Part shown: piece by piece, positions 1-8,879 of the stretch
Layout: each line of letters begins with the position of its first letter
Position numbering within the stretch: position 1 is the stretch's first letter
NCBI RefSeq assembly: GCF_019793435.1
Contig: NZ_JAILYH010000019.1
Span: 86,782 to 150,781 of the forward strand
Direction: 5' to 3'
Length of the DNA stretch: 64,000 nt
Origin: Rhizobium redzepovicii
GTDB taxonomy: Bacteria > Pseudomonadota > Alphaproteobacteria > Rhizobiales > Rhizobiaceae
Notes under the pieces: generated by a model
The model's input: only the letters and a program-made list of their open reading frames with translations
What the model was told of the DNA's origin: nothing
The model's database searches: none
Translations under genes and position numbers: made by a program

Positions 1-139
1 CTTACATTTGCGACTAGACTTTTGCAATGAATGCAAATCACTGTTCCGCTAATGGTTGCAACTCATCCATCGATCAGAATTGGAGAAGACCGTGCTGCAA
101 ACTGCCGATAGTGGGCATTCGTCATCGACGGCCAGAGCA

Positions 140-1876
140 ATGCAAGAATCCGAATTTGTCTCGCATGATGGCACACGGCTCTTTTATCGGATGTGGCCTG
201 CGACCGGCGCTGCACCGAAGGGCGCAATCATCCTTCTCCATCGCGGCCACGAGCATAGCGGCCGCGTCGCCCATCTCGCCACCGAGCTCGGCCTCGATGA
301 TTTTGCCTTCTACGCCTGGGACGCGCGCGGCCACGGGCGTTCACCGGGGGAGCGCGGCTATTCGCCATCCTTTGCCGCCTCGGCGCATGACCTCGATTGC
401 TTCGTCCGCCATGTCAGCGAGACAAGCGGTACTGCCGTCGAAGACATCGCCGTCATTGCGCAGAGCGTCGGCGCCGTTCTCGCCACCGCCTGGGTGCACG
501 ACTATGCGCCGCCGATCCGTGCGCTGGTGTTGGCCTCGCCGGCCTTCAGCGTCAAGCTCTATGTGCCTTTTGCCAGGGAAGGCATTGCGCTCTGGGAAAA
601 GCTTAAGGGCACATTCTTCGTCAATTCCTATGTCAAGGCGAGGTTCCTGACGCATGACCCCGAGCGCATCGCCTCGTACGAATCCGACCCGCTGATATCT
701 AGGCCAATTGCCTCCAACATTCTTTTGCAGCTCTACGAGGCGGCAGCCCGCGTCGTCGGCGACGCCCGCGCCATCACCGTTCCGACCCAACTGCTGATAT
801 CCGGCAGCGACTGGGTGGTGCGACACGCGCCGCAGCACCGGTTCTATGAAAACCTCGGCAGCCGCATCAAGGAGCGGCATGTGCTTGCCGGCTTCTACCA
901 TGACACACTTGGCGAAAAAGACCGTACGATGGCGCTCGCCGAGATCCGCCGTTTTGTCGATGCGCGTTTCGCCGAGCCCCGGGCGCCTGCCGATCTCAGC
1001 ACCGCCCATATCCAGGGCTATACGAAGGATGAGGCAGACCGGCTCGCGAGCCCTCTCGACGCCGCATCCCCACGCGGCATCTACTGGGCGCTCAGCCGCC
1101 TCAACATCAGGCTTGGCGCCCTGGTCTCAGAAGGCATCAGGACGGGGGTCAAGACCGGTTTTGATTCCGGCTCGACGCTCGATTACGTCTACGAGAACAA
1201 GCCGCGCGGGCTCGGTCCCGGCGGGCGTTTGATCGACAAGGTGTTCCTCGAGGCGATCGGCTGGCGCGGCATCAGGCAGCGAAAGCTGCATTTGCAGGAG
1301 CTGATCGACCGCGCGCTGCAGCGCCTGAAAGCAGCCGGCCGCAGCACCCATATGCTCGACATAGCGGCCGGCCACGGCCGTTATGTCCTTGATGCGATCG
1401 AGGCGGCTGCCGTGCGTCCCGATAGTGCGCGATTGCAGGATTATTCCCCCATAAACGTCGATGCCGGCCGCAACAGCATCGCCGCGCGGGGACTGGGTGA
1501 TTTCGTGAGCTTCCGCCAGCAGGATGCCTTTGACGGCGAAGGGCTGGCTGCAATCATGCCGGCTCCGGATCTCGCGATCGTCTCCGGCCTGTATGAGTTG
1601 TTTTCCGACAATGCGATGATCGCCGCTTCGCTCGATGGGATTGCCCGCGCGATGCGGCCCGGCGGACTGCTCGTCTACACCAACCAGCCATGGCATCCGC
1701 AACTGGAGATGATCGCCCGTGCTCTGACCTCCCACCGCGGCGGCCAGGCATGGGTGATGCGACGGCGGACGCAGGAAGAAATGGACCAACTGGTCGCCGC
1801 AGCCGGTTTCCGCAAGCTCGAACAGCGCATCGACCAGTGGGGTATTTTCACCGTCTCGCTGGCGGAGAGAGCGTGA
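140..1876 (+). CDS. alpha/beta hydrolase fused to SAM-dependent methyltransferase (YnbC-like)
   Basis: This is a two-domain protein of about 578 residues. The N-terminal half is a serine hydrolase of the monoacylglycerol-lipase type: it has LLHRGHEHSGR, WDARGHGRS and a nucleophile elbow AQSVGA, where the usual first Gly is Ala. The C-terminal half, from about residue 290, is a class I methyltransferase with the SAM loop DIAAGHGRY. The same fusion and length are known for E. coli YnbC, which sits beside the phosphatase YnbD, and the next gene here is YnbD-like. The function is not established; a role in acyl-lipid or phospholipid turnover is an inference. The ATG at 140 gives the family length; an upstream TTG at 56 in the same frame is possible. 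Any ynbA/ynbB partners would lie left of the window. Confidence 0.8.
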   Translation: MQESEFVSHDGTRLFYRMWPATGAAPKGAIILLHRGHEHSGRVAHLATELGLDDFAFYAWDARGHGRSPGERGYSPSFAASAHDLDCFVRHVSETSGTAVEDIAVIAQSVGAVLATAWVHDYAPPIRALVLASPAFSVKLYVPFAREGIALWEKLKGTFFVNSYVKARFLTHDPERIASYESDPLISRPIASNILLQLYEAAARVVGDARAITVPTQLLISGSDWVVRHAPQHRFYENLGSRIKERHVLAGFYHDTLGEKDRTMALAEIRRFVDARFAEPRAPADLSTAHIQGYTKDEADRLASPLDAASPRGIYWALSRLNIRLGALVSEGIRTGVKTGFDSGSTLDYVYENKPRGLGPGGRLIDKVFLEAIGWRGIRQRKLHLQELIDRALQRLKAAGRSTHMLDIAAGHGRYVLDAIEAAAVRPDSARLQDYSPINVDAGRNSIAARGLGDFVSFRQQDAFDGEGLAAIMPAPDLAIVSGLYELFSDNAMIAASLDGIARAMRPGGLLVYTNQPWHPQLEMIARALTSHRGGQAWVMRRRTQEEMDQLVAAAGFRKLEQRIDQWGIFTVSLAERA

Positions 1877-1886
1877 GGGCAAGACG

Positions 1887-3215
1887 TTGGGGCAGGCACG
1901 TTCAACTCTTTCTGAGGCAGCGCCGGTCCTGAGACGGGCAGCGCTCTGGCTCGTCCTCCTGGCGCCGTTCTTCTATCTGACCTATGGCGGCGCCAATTGG
2001 GTGGCGTCGCAACGCGCCCATGTGCCGAACATCGCCTTCGCATGGGAAAGCGCCATTCCGTTCCTAGCGTGGACGATCATTCCCTATTGGTCGATCAATC
2101 TGTTCTACGCACTCTGCCTGTTCATCAACACGACGCCGCGCGATGTGGATGTGCTCGCGAGGCGTTATTTGACGATCCAGCTGCTAGCCGTCGCCTGCTT
2201 TGTCGCGTTTCCGCTCGAAGCGCTCTTCGTGCGGCCGGCAACGAGCGGCCTGCCCGGTTTCATGTTCACCGTCCTCGGTGGATTCGATAAGCCGTTCAAC
2301 CAGGCGCCGTCCCTGCATATCGCGCTTCTGATGGTGATCTGGGACCATCTGCGCGGCCGGCTGCCGCGGAAGGCACGGCTTTTTTGGCACTTCTGGTGCT
2401 TCCTGATCGGAGCCTCCGTGCTGACGACGTGGCAGCATCACGTCATGGACATACCGACCGGCATGCTGCTCGGTCTGTTCGCCGCCTGGCTTTTTCCGCG
2501 CGACGCCGGTTCGCCTCTCGCGAAGTTTGCGATGAGCGGCGATCCGAAGTCGCGCCGCCTTGGCGTCTACTACCTGTGCGGCGCCGTCGCATTCCTCGGT
2601 CTTGCAGTGCTCTGCACGCCTCTATCGGCCGCAGCACTTCTGTTGCTCTGGCCGGCCATGGCGCTGGCGATCGTCGCAGTCGGATATTTCGGCGCCGGCC
2701 CGCAGATATTCCAGAAACGCGCCGATGGCCGGACCACGCTTGCCAGCCGCTGGCTGCTGGCGCCCTACCGGCTCGGCGCTGTCATCAACGTTTGGCTCTG
2801 GACCCGAAAAATGCCGGCATCCGTGGCGATCGCTGATGGTGTCCATCTTGGTCGTTTTCCGCGTCGCCACGAGGCCAATCGTTTTGCCACGGTGATCGAC
2901 ATTACCGGCGAACTTCAGCGCCCGAGCGGGACGCTCGCGGGCTGGTCCAGCTTTCCAACCCTTGATCTGACCGGCCTCGACAAGATCCAGACCCGGGCTG
3001 CGGCGAACCTTATCGAGGTTGCGCGCCACCAGGGACCGGTCCTCGTCTGCTGTGCTTTAGGTTTCCAGCGGAGCGCCGGCGTCATCGTGCGCTGGCTGCT
3101 TATCAGCCGACGTTGCGACAATCCAGCCGAAGCGCTGCGGCTGATCGAACGGGCGGGGTGGCGTGTTTATCTGCCTGTGGAAAGTCTCCATGCCGTGGCG
3201 GAGGGTTTGCAATGA
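1887..3215 (+). CDS. PAP2 / dual-specificity phosphatase fusion membrane protein (YnbD-like)
   Basis: The 442-residue protein joins a membrane PAP2 (lipid phosphatase) domain to a soluble tyrosine/dual-specificity phosphatase domain. Hydrophobic segments occupy about residues 15-250. PAP2 signatures are KPFNQAPSLH and, after the next helices, TTWQHHVMDIPTG with the conserved His residues. From about residue 300 a DSP domain carries the P-loop CALGFQRS, which fits C-x5-R-S. The architecture and size match E. coli YnbD. The start is TTG at 1887, preceded by GAGGG at good spacing; no in-frame ATG gives a full PAP2 domain. It lies 10 bp after the YnbC-like gene and overlaps the next gene by ATGA. 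It probably dephosphorylates a lipid phosphate at the inner membrane; the substrate is unknown. Confidence 0.82.
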   Translation: MGQARSTLSEAAPVLRRAALWLVLLAPFFYLTYGGANWVASQRAHVPNIAFAWESAIPFLAWTIIPYWSINLFYALCLFINTTPRDVDVLARRYLTIQLLAVACFVAFPLEALFVRPATSGLPGFMFTVLGGFDKPFNQAPSLHIALLMVIWDHLRGRLPRKARLFWHFWCFLIGASVLTTWQHHVMDIPTGMLLGLFAAWLFPRDAGSPLAKFAMSGDPKSRRLGVYYLCGAVAFLGLAVLCTPLSAAALLLLWPAMALAIVAVGYFGAGPQIFQKRADGRTTLASRWLLAPYRLGAVINVWLWTRKMPASVAIADGVHLGRFPRRHEANRFATVIDITGELQRPSGTLAGWSSFPTLDLTGLDKIQTRAAANLIEVARHQGPVLVCCALGFQRSAGVIVRWLLISRRCDNPAEALRLIERAGWRVYLPVESLHAVAEGLQ

Positions 3216-3652
3216 CGCAGTGGAATACCGTGGCCTCTGCGGCTGCGCGAAACCTCGGCCGCAATGCAGTCGTCTGCGGGCTCACAGTGTTGTTGCCACT
3301 GATTGTCGGCCCGATCACCGCGGACTATCGAGGTTTCGCTCCAATGCTCGGCTGGCTTCTGATGCTCGTTTTCTGCGGGATTATTCTTGCGCTGGCGATC
3401 CATCTGCTTTTCGATGCGCTGTTGTTTCGCCTCGCGTCGAGCTACGAGACCGAGACGGCCGGTCTTGCCGCGATCGACGACCTGTTGTCCCGCATGCAGC
3501 TTCGCAAGCCTGACGGGACGCCGCGTGGCCTCGAGAAGCGGATTGCCGGATCGCGCCGCATCGTCTGGCAGCAGCGTCTCGCGCTCTCCATCTATCTCGT
3601 GATTTTCGCGATCCTTCTGCTCGACGCGACCGATGGGCCGCCGCTCTGCTGA
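3212..3652 (+). CDS. small membrane protein of unknown function in the ynbCD-like operon
   Basis: The 146-residue protein starts at an ATG that overlaps the stop of the phosphatase gene (ATGA at 3212), so translation is probably coupled. It has two hydrophobic hairpin segments near residues 18-65 and one close to the C-terminus (about residues 120-137), with a charged stretch between them. I do not recognise a family. Its position as the last gene of a lipid-type operon suggests a membrane partner of the two enzymes upstream, which is inference. It ends 18 bp before the convergent lldD stop. Confidence 0.7.
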   Translation: MTQWNTVASAAARNLGRNAVVCGLTVLLPLIVGPITADYRGFAPMLGWLLMLVFCGIILALAIHLLFDALLFRLASSYETETAGLAAIDDLLSRMQLRKPDGTPRGLEKRIAGSRRIVWQQRLALSIYLVIFAILLLDATDGPPLC

Positions 3653-3670
3653 GCGGCTTCTCAAGCAGGG

Positions 3671-4813
3671 TCACGGCCGCACAGCGATGATCGACGAGTT
3701 CACATCCTTGATGTCGCGCTTGCCGCAGAGGGCCATGGTGATGTCCATCTCCTTGCGGAGAATGCCGAGCGCCAGTGTGACGCCCTCCTTGCCCATGGCG
3801 CCGAGGCCATAAAGGAAGGGGCGGCCGATATAGGTGCCTTTGGCGCCGAGCGCGACGGCCTTCAAGACGTCCTGTCCGGAGCGGATGCCGCCGTCGAGAT
3901 GGACTTCGATGCGGTCGCCGACGGCGTCGACGATCGCAGGCAGCATGCTGATCGAGGAAGGGGCGCCGTCCAGTTGGCGGCCGCCATGATTGGAGACGAC
4001 GATCGCGTCGGCGCCGGTATCGGCGGCGGCCTTCGCATCCTCCGGATCGAGCACGCCCTTGATGATCAGCGGGCCGCCCCATTGCTCCTTGATCCAGGCG
4101 ACATCGGCCCAGGAAAGCCGCGGGTCGAACTGCTCGTGTGTCCATGCGGCAAGCGAGGTGATGTTGGTGACATTTTTCGCGTGGCCGATAATGTTGCCGA
4201 AGGTGCGGCGCTTGGTCTTAAGCATATCCAGGCACCAGAAGGGCCGGGTCGCCATCTGCCAGATGTGTTTCGGGGTAAATCTTGGCGGCGCCGACAGGCC
4301 GTTGCGCAGGTCCTTGTGGCGCTGGCCGAGGATCTGCAGGTCCGCTGTCAGCACCAGCGCCGAACATCTGGCGGCCTTGGCGCGGTTGATCAGCCCGAGG
4401 ACGAAATCCTTGTCCCGCATCACATAGAGCTGGAACCAGAAGGGACGCGTCGTCACCGAAGCGACATCCTCGATCGAGCAGATGCTCATCGTCGACAGCG
4501 TGAAGGGGACGCCGAACTCCTCGGCGGCGCGCGCCGCCAGCATCTCGCCATCGGCGTGCTGCATGCCGGTCAGGCCGGTCGGCGCCAGGGCCACCGGCAT
4601 CGACACTCTCTGGCCGATCATCGTCGTTTCCAGCGAGCGGTTGGCCATGTCGACCATTACCCGCTGGCGCAGCTTGATCCGGCTGAAATCACTCTCGTTC
4701 GCCTGATATGTAGATTCCGTCCAGGCGCCCGAATCCGCATAATCGAAAAACATCTTCGGCACGCGGCGCCGTGCGCGCTGTTTCAGATCGGCGATGGTGA
4801 GCGGCGTGGCCAT
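3671..4813 (-). CDS. lldD: L-lactate dehydrogenase (FMN-dependent alpha-hydroxy acid dehydrogenase)
   Basis: The protein of about 380 residues is a TIM-barrel FMN enzyme of the lactate/glycolate oxidase family. It oxidises L-lactate to pyruvate and passes electrons to the respiratory chain. The signature SNHGGRQLDGAPSS holds the catalytic His and the substrate-binding Arg. FMN phosphate-binding parts are seen in HLDGGIRSGQD and TYIGRPFLYG, and the N-terminal FFDYADSGA is typical. ATG 4813 is preferred because a GAAGG lies about 9 bases upstream; a GTG at 4828 in the same frame would add five residues. Glycolate oxidase or mandelate dehydrogenase cannot be excluded from motifs alone, but overall resemblance is to LldD. 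It is transcribed in the same direction as puuD-guaD but 87 bp after them, so it may be separate. Confidence 0.85.
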   Translation of the reverse strand: MATPLTIADLKQRARRRVPKMFFDYADSGAWTESTYQANESDFSRIKLRQRVMVDMANRSLETTMIGQRVSMPVALAPTGLTGMQHADGEMLAARAAEEFGVPFTLSTMSICSIEDVASVTTRPFWFQLYVMRDKDFVLGLINRAKAARCSALVLTADLQILGQRHKDLRNGLSAPPRFTPKHIWQMATRPFWCLDMLKTKRRTFGNIIGHAKNVTNITSLAAWTHEQFDPRLSWADVAWIKEQWGGPLIIKGVLDPEDAKAAADTGADAIVVSNHGGRQLDGAPSSISMLPAIVDAVGDRIEVHLDGGIRSGQDVLKAVALGAKGTYIGRPFLYGLGAMGKEGVTLALGILRKEMDITMALCGKRDIKDVNSSIIAVRP

Positions 4814-4900
4814 GAATTGAACCTTCACATCTGAATGCGGCTACAGGAAATTGGCCCTTTCAGGCTGCAGTTGGGCATCGGGGATCGATAAAGCGAGGTG

Positions 4901-6211
4901 TCATCCAAGCCCCGCTTTCATAGCCACACCCGCCACATAGGTTTCGGCGACCGCCCGGTCGTCGCCCATCGTCTGCAAGAGGAAGAGTTCTTCGGGCAAG
5001 GTCTTTACCGCCTCCAGTTTCAGCGCCATGGCCGGGGTCGCGGCCGCGTCGAGGACGATGAGGTCGGCTTCGGTGCCGGGGTCCAGCGTGCCGATCCGAC
5101 CTGCCAGTGACAGCGCCTCGGCATTGCCGCGCGTCATCAGGTAGTAGCTTTCCAGCGGGTTCAGCCGTTCGCCGAGCAATTGCTGGATCTTGTAGGCCTC
5201 GTCCATGGTTTTCAGCATCGAATAGCTGGAGCCGCCGCCAATATCGGTCGCCACCCCGATGCGCACCGGCTTTTCGCGCCGCGCCAGCGCCTTCAGCGGA
5301 AACAGGCCGGAGCCGAGGAAGAGGTTCGAGGTCGGGCAGTGGACGGCGACCGAGCCCGTCTCGCTCATGACATCGGCTTCACGCTCGGACAGGTGAATGG
5401 CGTGGCCGAACAGGCTTTTCGGTCCGAGCAGGCCGTAACGGGCGTAGATGTCGGTATAGTCGATCGCGTCGGGATAGAGCTCGCAGGTGAATTTGATCTC
5501 GTCGTGATTTTCCGAAAGATGCGTCTGGATGTGCAGATCGGGAAATTCGCGGGCGAGCGCTGCCGTCGCTTCCATCTGCGCCGGGGTCGAGGTGATGGCG
5601 AAGCGCGGGGTGATGGCGACGTGGTTGCGGCCCTTGCCGTGCCAGTCGGCTATCACCTGACGGGTCTCGTCATAGCCCATCTCCGGCGTGTCGAGCAGGC
5701 CTTGCGGGGCGTTGCGGTCCATCATCACCTTGCCGCCGACCATGCGCATGTTGCGCTTCATCGCCTCGGCGAAAAAGGCGTCGGCCGAGGTCTTGTGCAC
5801 GGAGCAATAGGCGACCGCCGTGGTCGTGCCGTGGCGGATCAGTTCGTCGTAGAAATGCGTGGCGATCCTTTGCGCGTGTGCGCTTTCGACGAAACGGCAT
5901 TCCTCAGGAAAGGTATAGCTGTTCAGCCATTCGAGCAGGTTGGCGGCATAGGAGGCGATCACCTGCATCTGCGGAAAATGCAAATGCATGTCGATGAAGC
6001 CGGGCAGGATCAGATGCGGGCGATGGTCGATCTCGATCACATCAGCGGCTGCCTTTGCCTTCACGTCGGCATAGGCGCCGGCCGCCGCGATCAGCCCGTC
6101 TTCGATCAGCAGACCGCCATCCTCCTCGTAGAGATAGCTCTGGCTGTCGGTCAGACTCAGCGGCGCGCGATGAAAAGAAAGCAGGCGGCCGCGCAGGAGT
6201 GTCGTCGTCAT
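4901..6211 (-). CDS. guaD: guanine deaminase
   Basis: This 436-residue amidohydrolase converts guanine to xanthine and ammonia in the cytoplasm. The metal-binding GFIDMHLHFPQ near residue 75 is characteristic of guanine deaminases, followed by QTHLSENHDE and LFGHAIHLSE for further metal and catalytic His residues, and CPTSNLFLGSG. It overlaps puuD by ATGA (6208-6211), so the two are co-translated. The product xanthine would be used by the XdhAB enzyme encoded 5 kb away, and the urate formed is the substrate of PuuD. Confidence 0.93.
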   Translation of the reverse strand: MTTTLLRGRLLSFHRAPLSLTDSQSYLYEEDGGLLIEDGLIAAAGAYADVKAKAAADVIEIDHRPHLILPGFIDMHLHFPQMQVIASYAANLLEWLNSYTFPEECRFVESAHAQRIATHFYDELIRHGTTTAVAYCSVHKTSADAFFAEAMKRNMRMVGGKVMMDRNAPQGLLDTPEMGYDETRQVIADWHGKGRNHVAITPRFAITSTPAQMEATAALAREFPDLHIQTHLSENHDEIKFTCELYPDAIDYTDIYARYGLLGPKSLFGHAIHLSEREADVMSETGSVAVHCPTSNLFLGSGLFPLKALARREKPVRIGVATDIGGGSSYSMLKTMDEAYKIQQLLGERLNPLESYYLMTRGNAEALSLAGRIGTLDPGTEADLIVLDAAATPAMALKLEAVKTLPEELFLLQTMGDDRAVAETYVAGVAMKAGLG

Positions 6212-7446
6212 TGTTTCTTGCCTTCGACTGCGCTTTCGAACCAGGCGACCAGCAGCTTGCGTTCGTCCGGCGTGATATCGGTCACGTTGCCGGGCGGCAT
6301 GGCATGGGTGCGGCCCGCTTGTATATAGATCTCGCGGGCATGGGCGGCAATTTCCGCGTCGTTTTCGAGCATCACCTCTTTCGGCGGCCGCACGATGCCC
6401 TCATAGACGGGCTCGGCGGCGTGGCACATCGAACAGCGCGTCGCGACCAGTTGCTTGACGGCGGGAAAATGCGGATCGCCGGCGAATTGCTGGAAGGCGG
6501 GCGCCACCGCCGCCGTATCCTTATCGCCGGTCAGCAGCTTCGGCACCGTCGAAAGCCACATGATCAGGATGAAAAGGACGAGGGTGACGATCCAGGTCCA
6601 GGTCGGCCGGCCTTTCCTGGCATGGGTGGTGTTGAACCAGTGGCGGATGGTGACGCCCATCAGGAAGACAAGCGCCGCGATCACCCAATTGAACTGTGTT
6701 CCGAAAGCCAGCGGATAGTGGTTCGACAGCATGAAAAAGATGACGGGCAGGGTCAGGTAGTTGTTGTGCAGCGAACGCTGCTTGGCGATCTGTCCGTATT
6801 TCGGATCGGGCGTTCGGCCGGCGATGAGATCGGCGACGACGATCTTCTGGTTGGGGATGATGATCATGAAGACGTTGGCCGACATGATCGTCGCGGTGAA
6901 GGCGCCGAGATGGAGGAAGGCGGCGCGGCCGCTGAAAAGCTGCGTATAGCCCCAGGCCATGAAGACCAGCACGACGTAGAGGACTGCCATCAGTCCCCAG
7001 GTGTTGCGACCGAGCGGCGACTTGCAGAGCAAGTCGTAGACGATCCAGCCGAAAGCCAGGGATGCCAGCGAGATCGCGATGGCGACCGGCGGGCTGATAT
7101 CGAGCACATGGCGATCGATGAGAAAGAGGTCGGCGCCGCCATAATAGACGATGCACAGCATCAGGAAGCCGGATATCCAGGTGAAATAGCTCTCATATTT
7201 GAACCAGGTCAGGTGCTCCGGCATTTGCGCGGGTGCCACCAGATATTTCTGGATATGATAGAAGCCGCCGCCATGGACCTGCCATTCCTCGCCATAGGCG
7301 CCGGGCGGCAGATGTGGGCGTTTCACCAGTCCGAGATCGAGCGCGATGAAATAGAAGGACGATCCGATCCAGGCGATCGCGGTGACGACATGGAACCAGC
7401 GCGCCGCGAAGGCGAGCCATTCCCATGCTATGGCATATTCATACAT
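6208..7446 (-). CDS. puuD: membrane-bound cytochrome c urate oxidase PuuD
   Basis: The 412-residue protein has about eight hydrophobic segments in its N-terminal 300 residues and a C-terminal cytochrome c domain with heme motif CSMCH near residue 337. This matches PuuD, the integral membrane urate oxidase described in Agrobacterium and other alphaproteobacteria, which oxidises urate to 5-hydroxyisourate and passes electrons to a c-type heme. The axial Met is probably in AMPPGNVTDIT. It is the first gene of a puuD-guaD unit. The spacer to the divergent gene at 7573 is about 125 bp and should hold the promoters. Confidence 0.92.
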   Translation of the reverse strand: MYEYAIAWEWLAFAARWFHVVTAIAWIGSSFYFIALDLGLVKRPHLPPGAYGEEWQVHGGGFYHIQKYLVAPAQMPEHLTWFKYESYFTWISGFLMLCIVYYGGADLFLIDRHVLDISPPVAIAISLASLAFGWIVYDLLCKSPLGRNTWGLMAVLYVVLVFMAWGYTQLFSGRAAFLHLGAFTATIMSANVFMIIIPNQKIVVADLIAGRTPDPKYGQIAKQRSLHNNYLTLPVIFFMLSNHYPLAFGTQFNWVIAALVFLMGVTIRHWFNTTHARKGRPTWTWIVTLVLFILIMWLSTVPKLLTGDKDTAAVAPAFQQFAGDPHFPAVKQLVATRCSMCHAAEPVYEGIVRPPKEVMLENDAEIAAHAREIYIQAGRTHAMPPGNVTDITPDERKLLVAWFESAVEGKKQ

Positions 7447-7572
7447 CGAGTTCCCCTATCTTCCTCCGACTCGTAACATTGCGGAAATTTTGGCGGGGAG
7501 GGAAGAGGAGATTGAAAGACCGCACATGTGCACCGGTTTCCGCAACGGTGGCGAGGCCGAAGGAGCCATGGA

Positions 7573-8259
7573 ATGATCACCGCGCTCTACAGCGATCAGC
7601 TCATCGCCGAAAACGCGCCGATGGACCGGCGGCTCGCGGCGCTCATTCTGTCGCGTGGTAACCGCATCGGCTATATCGCCTCGGCCCCGGAGCCGCAGCG
7701 GGCGTTCTTCGACGAGAAGCGGCAGTATTATGCCCGATATGGCCTTTCTCTCGATCTCTTCGTCGATCTCGACGCGCTTGCCGGCGGCGAGGAGATCGGC
7801 CGGCTGTTTGCCTGCAACGCCATCCATCTCACAGGCGGCCACACCGGCGATTTTCTGAGACGGCTGCGCCAAAGCGGCATGCTGGAAAAACTGCGCGCAT
7901 GGGCGCTTGACGACGGCATTCTCGTCGGCACCAGCGCCGGGGCGATTTTGATGACGCCGACGATCGCCGCCGATGCGCTCTTTGAGGGCGGTTCGCCGGA
8001 GGCGGTACGGGATGGCGCGGCTCTTGATCTCATGCCCTTCGAGTTCTTTCCGCATCTGAACGACGATCCCGGCTATCTCCCCGCGCTGCTGCGCTACAGC
8101 GAGACCACGGCAAATCCTATTCTCGCGTGCCGGGACGGTGAGGGTCTCATTCTCTGCGATGGGCTCGTCGAAATCTTCGGCGCTCCGCTGATGATCGCTG
8201 GCGGCTTTGTCGAAGCTGCCGATCGCGGCCGCATCGCCGATCTGCTGTCCCGTGCCTAA
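7573..8259 (+). CDS. peptidase S51 / peptidase E-like protein
   Basis: The 228-residue protein has a class I glutamine-amidotransferase-like fold, with the nucleophile in GTSAGA (Ser) and the preceding IHLTGGHTGDF, both typical of family S51 (peptidase E, cyanophycinase relatives). Members of this family cleave Asp-X dipeptides or related isopeptides; the substrate here is not known. ATG 7573 is chosen because AAGGAG ends about 8 bases upstream. It is divergent from puuD. Whether it belongs to the purine block is not clear. Confidence 0.78.
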   Translation: MITALYSDQLIAENAPMDRRLAALILSRGNRIGYIASAPEPQRAFFDEKRQYYARYGLSLDLFVDLDALAGGEEIGRLFACNAIHLTGGHTGDFLRRLRQSGMLEKLRAWALDDGILVGTSAGAILMTPTIAADALFEGGSPEAVRDGAALDLMPFEFFPHLNDDPGYLPALLRYSETTANPILACRDGEGLILCDGLVEIFGAPLMIAGGFVEAADRGRIADLLSRA

Positions 8260-8421
8260 AAGCTGCCGAGAATGCTGTGCATTATCTCCGTCTTATACTC
8301 GATCTGCTAATATAGTGGATCTTGAACGATGACGACTCGATTGCAGTTATGTTTAAGGCCGCCGGAATAAATAAGAAAAGTTAGATCGTCGGCGGCGCAT
8401 TCATCAACGGAGAAGATGCCC

Positions 8422-8754
8422 ATGCGCAGCATTCTGACGTGTGTGATGATTGCGTATGCGTCGCTGGCGATGGCTCACGACGCACCGTCGGGGTGGAGTT
8501 ATGACCCCTATTGTTGCAACGGCGACAGTCATAATGGCGACTGCCAGATGATCCCTTCGAAGAGCGTGGCGGTGACGCCGGGCGGATATCGTGTCACGCT
8601 GCTGCCGGGCGACCACCGGCTGGTCACGCATGCCCACGTCTTCCTGCTGCCGATGACGAAGGCGATGCAATCCGGCGACAACGACTATCATCTCTGTTTA
8701 TTCCCGAACGAGGACACGCCGCGCTGCTTCTATGCGCCGGAGATGGGATACTGA
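8422..8754 (+). CDS. small exported Cys/His-containing protein
   Basis: The 110-residue protein begins with a clear signal peptide (MRSILTCVMIAYASLAMA), so the mature protein is about 90 residues and periplasmic. The mature part opens with a cysteine pair (DPYCCNGDSHNGDC) and has two later cysteines (HLCLF and PRCFY) and several His, which suggests disulphides or metal binding. GGAGA lies 8 bases before ATG 8422; the in-frame ATG at 8416 is too close to it. I do not recognise a named function. It is followed by an intergenic repeat. Confidence 0.72.
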   Translation: MRSILTCVMIAYASLAMAHDAPSGWSYDPYCCNGDSHNGDCQMIPSKSVAVTPGGYRVTLLPGDHRLVTHAHVFLLPMTKAMQSGDNDYHLCLFPNEDTPRCFYAPEMGY

Positions 8755-8776
8755 GGCCACGGCGATGCCTGGCTCC

Positions 8777-8879
8777 AAAGCGCGTCGCAGCAAACTTGAT
8801 TCATGCTACGCGCTTTAGCTTTTTGTTTTGATGCATGTCGTTATCCCGGAACCGCTACACACTTCCCGGCGACATGCAT
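8777..8879. repeat. intergenic palindromic repeat element (two stem-loops)
   Basis: Two inverted repeats lie in tandem: AAAGCGCGT at 8777-8785 pairs with ACGCGCTTT at 8808-8816, and ATGCATGTCG at 8831-8840 pairs perfectly with CGACATGCAT at 8870-8879. The second arm runs into the stop codon of the convergent LysR gene. The sequence resembles a repeat I recall as frequent in Rhizobium intergenic regions; copy number cannot be judged from this window. It may serve as a bidirectional terminator between the convergent genes. Confidence 0.65.

Noticed and set aside
7549..7578. Similarity of GAAGGAGCCATGGAATGATC to the stretch complementary to 46515-46545
   Set aside because: About 22 of 30 bases agree, but it spans a ribosome site and start codon in one case and a hairpin in the other; probably chance.
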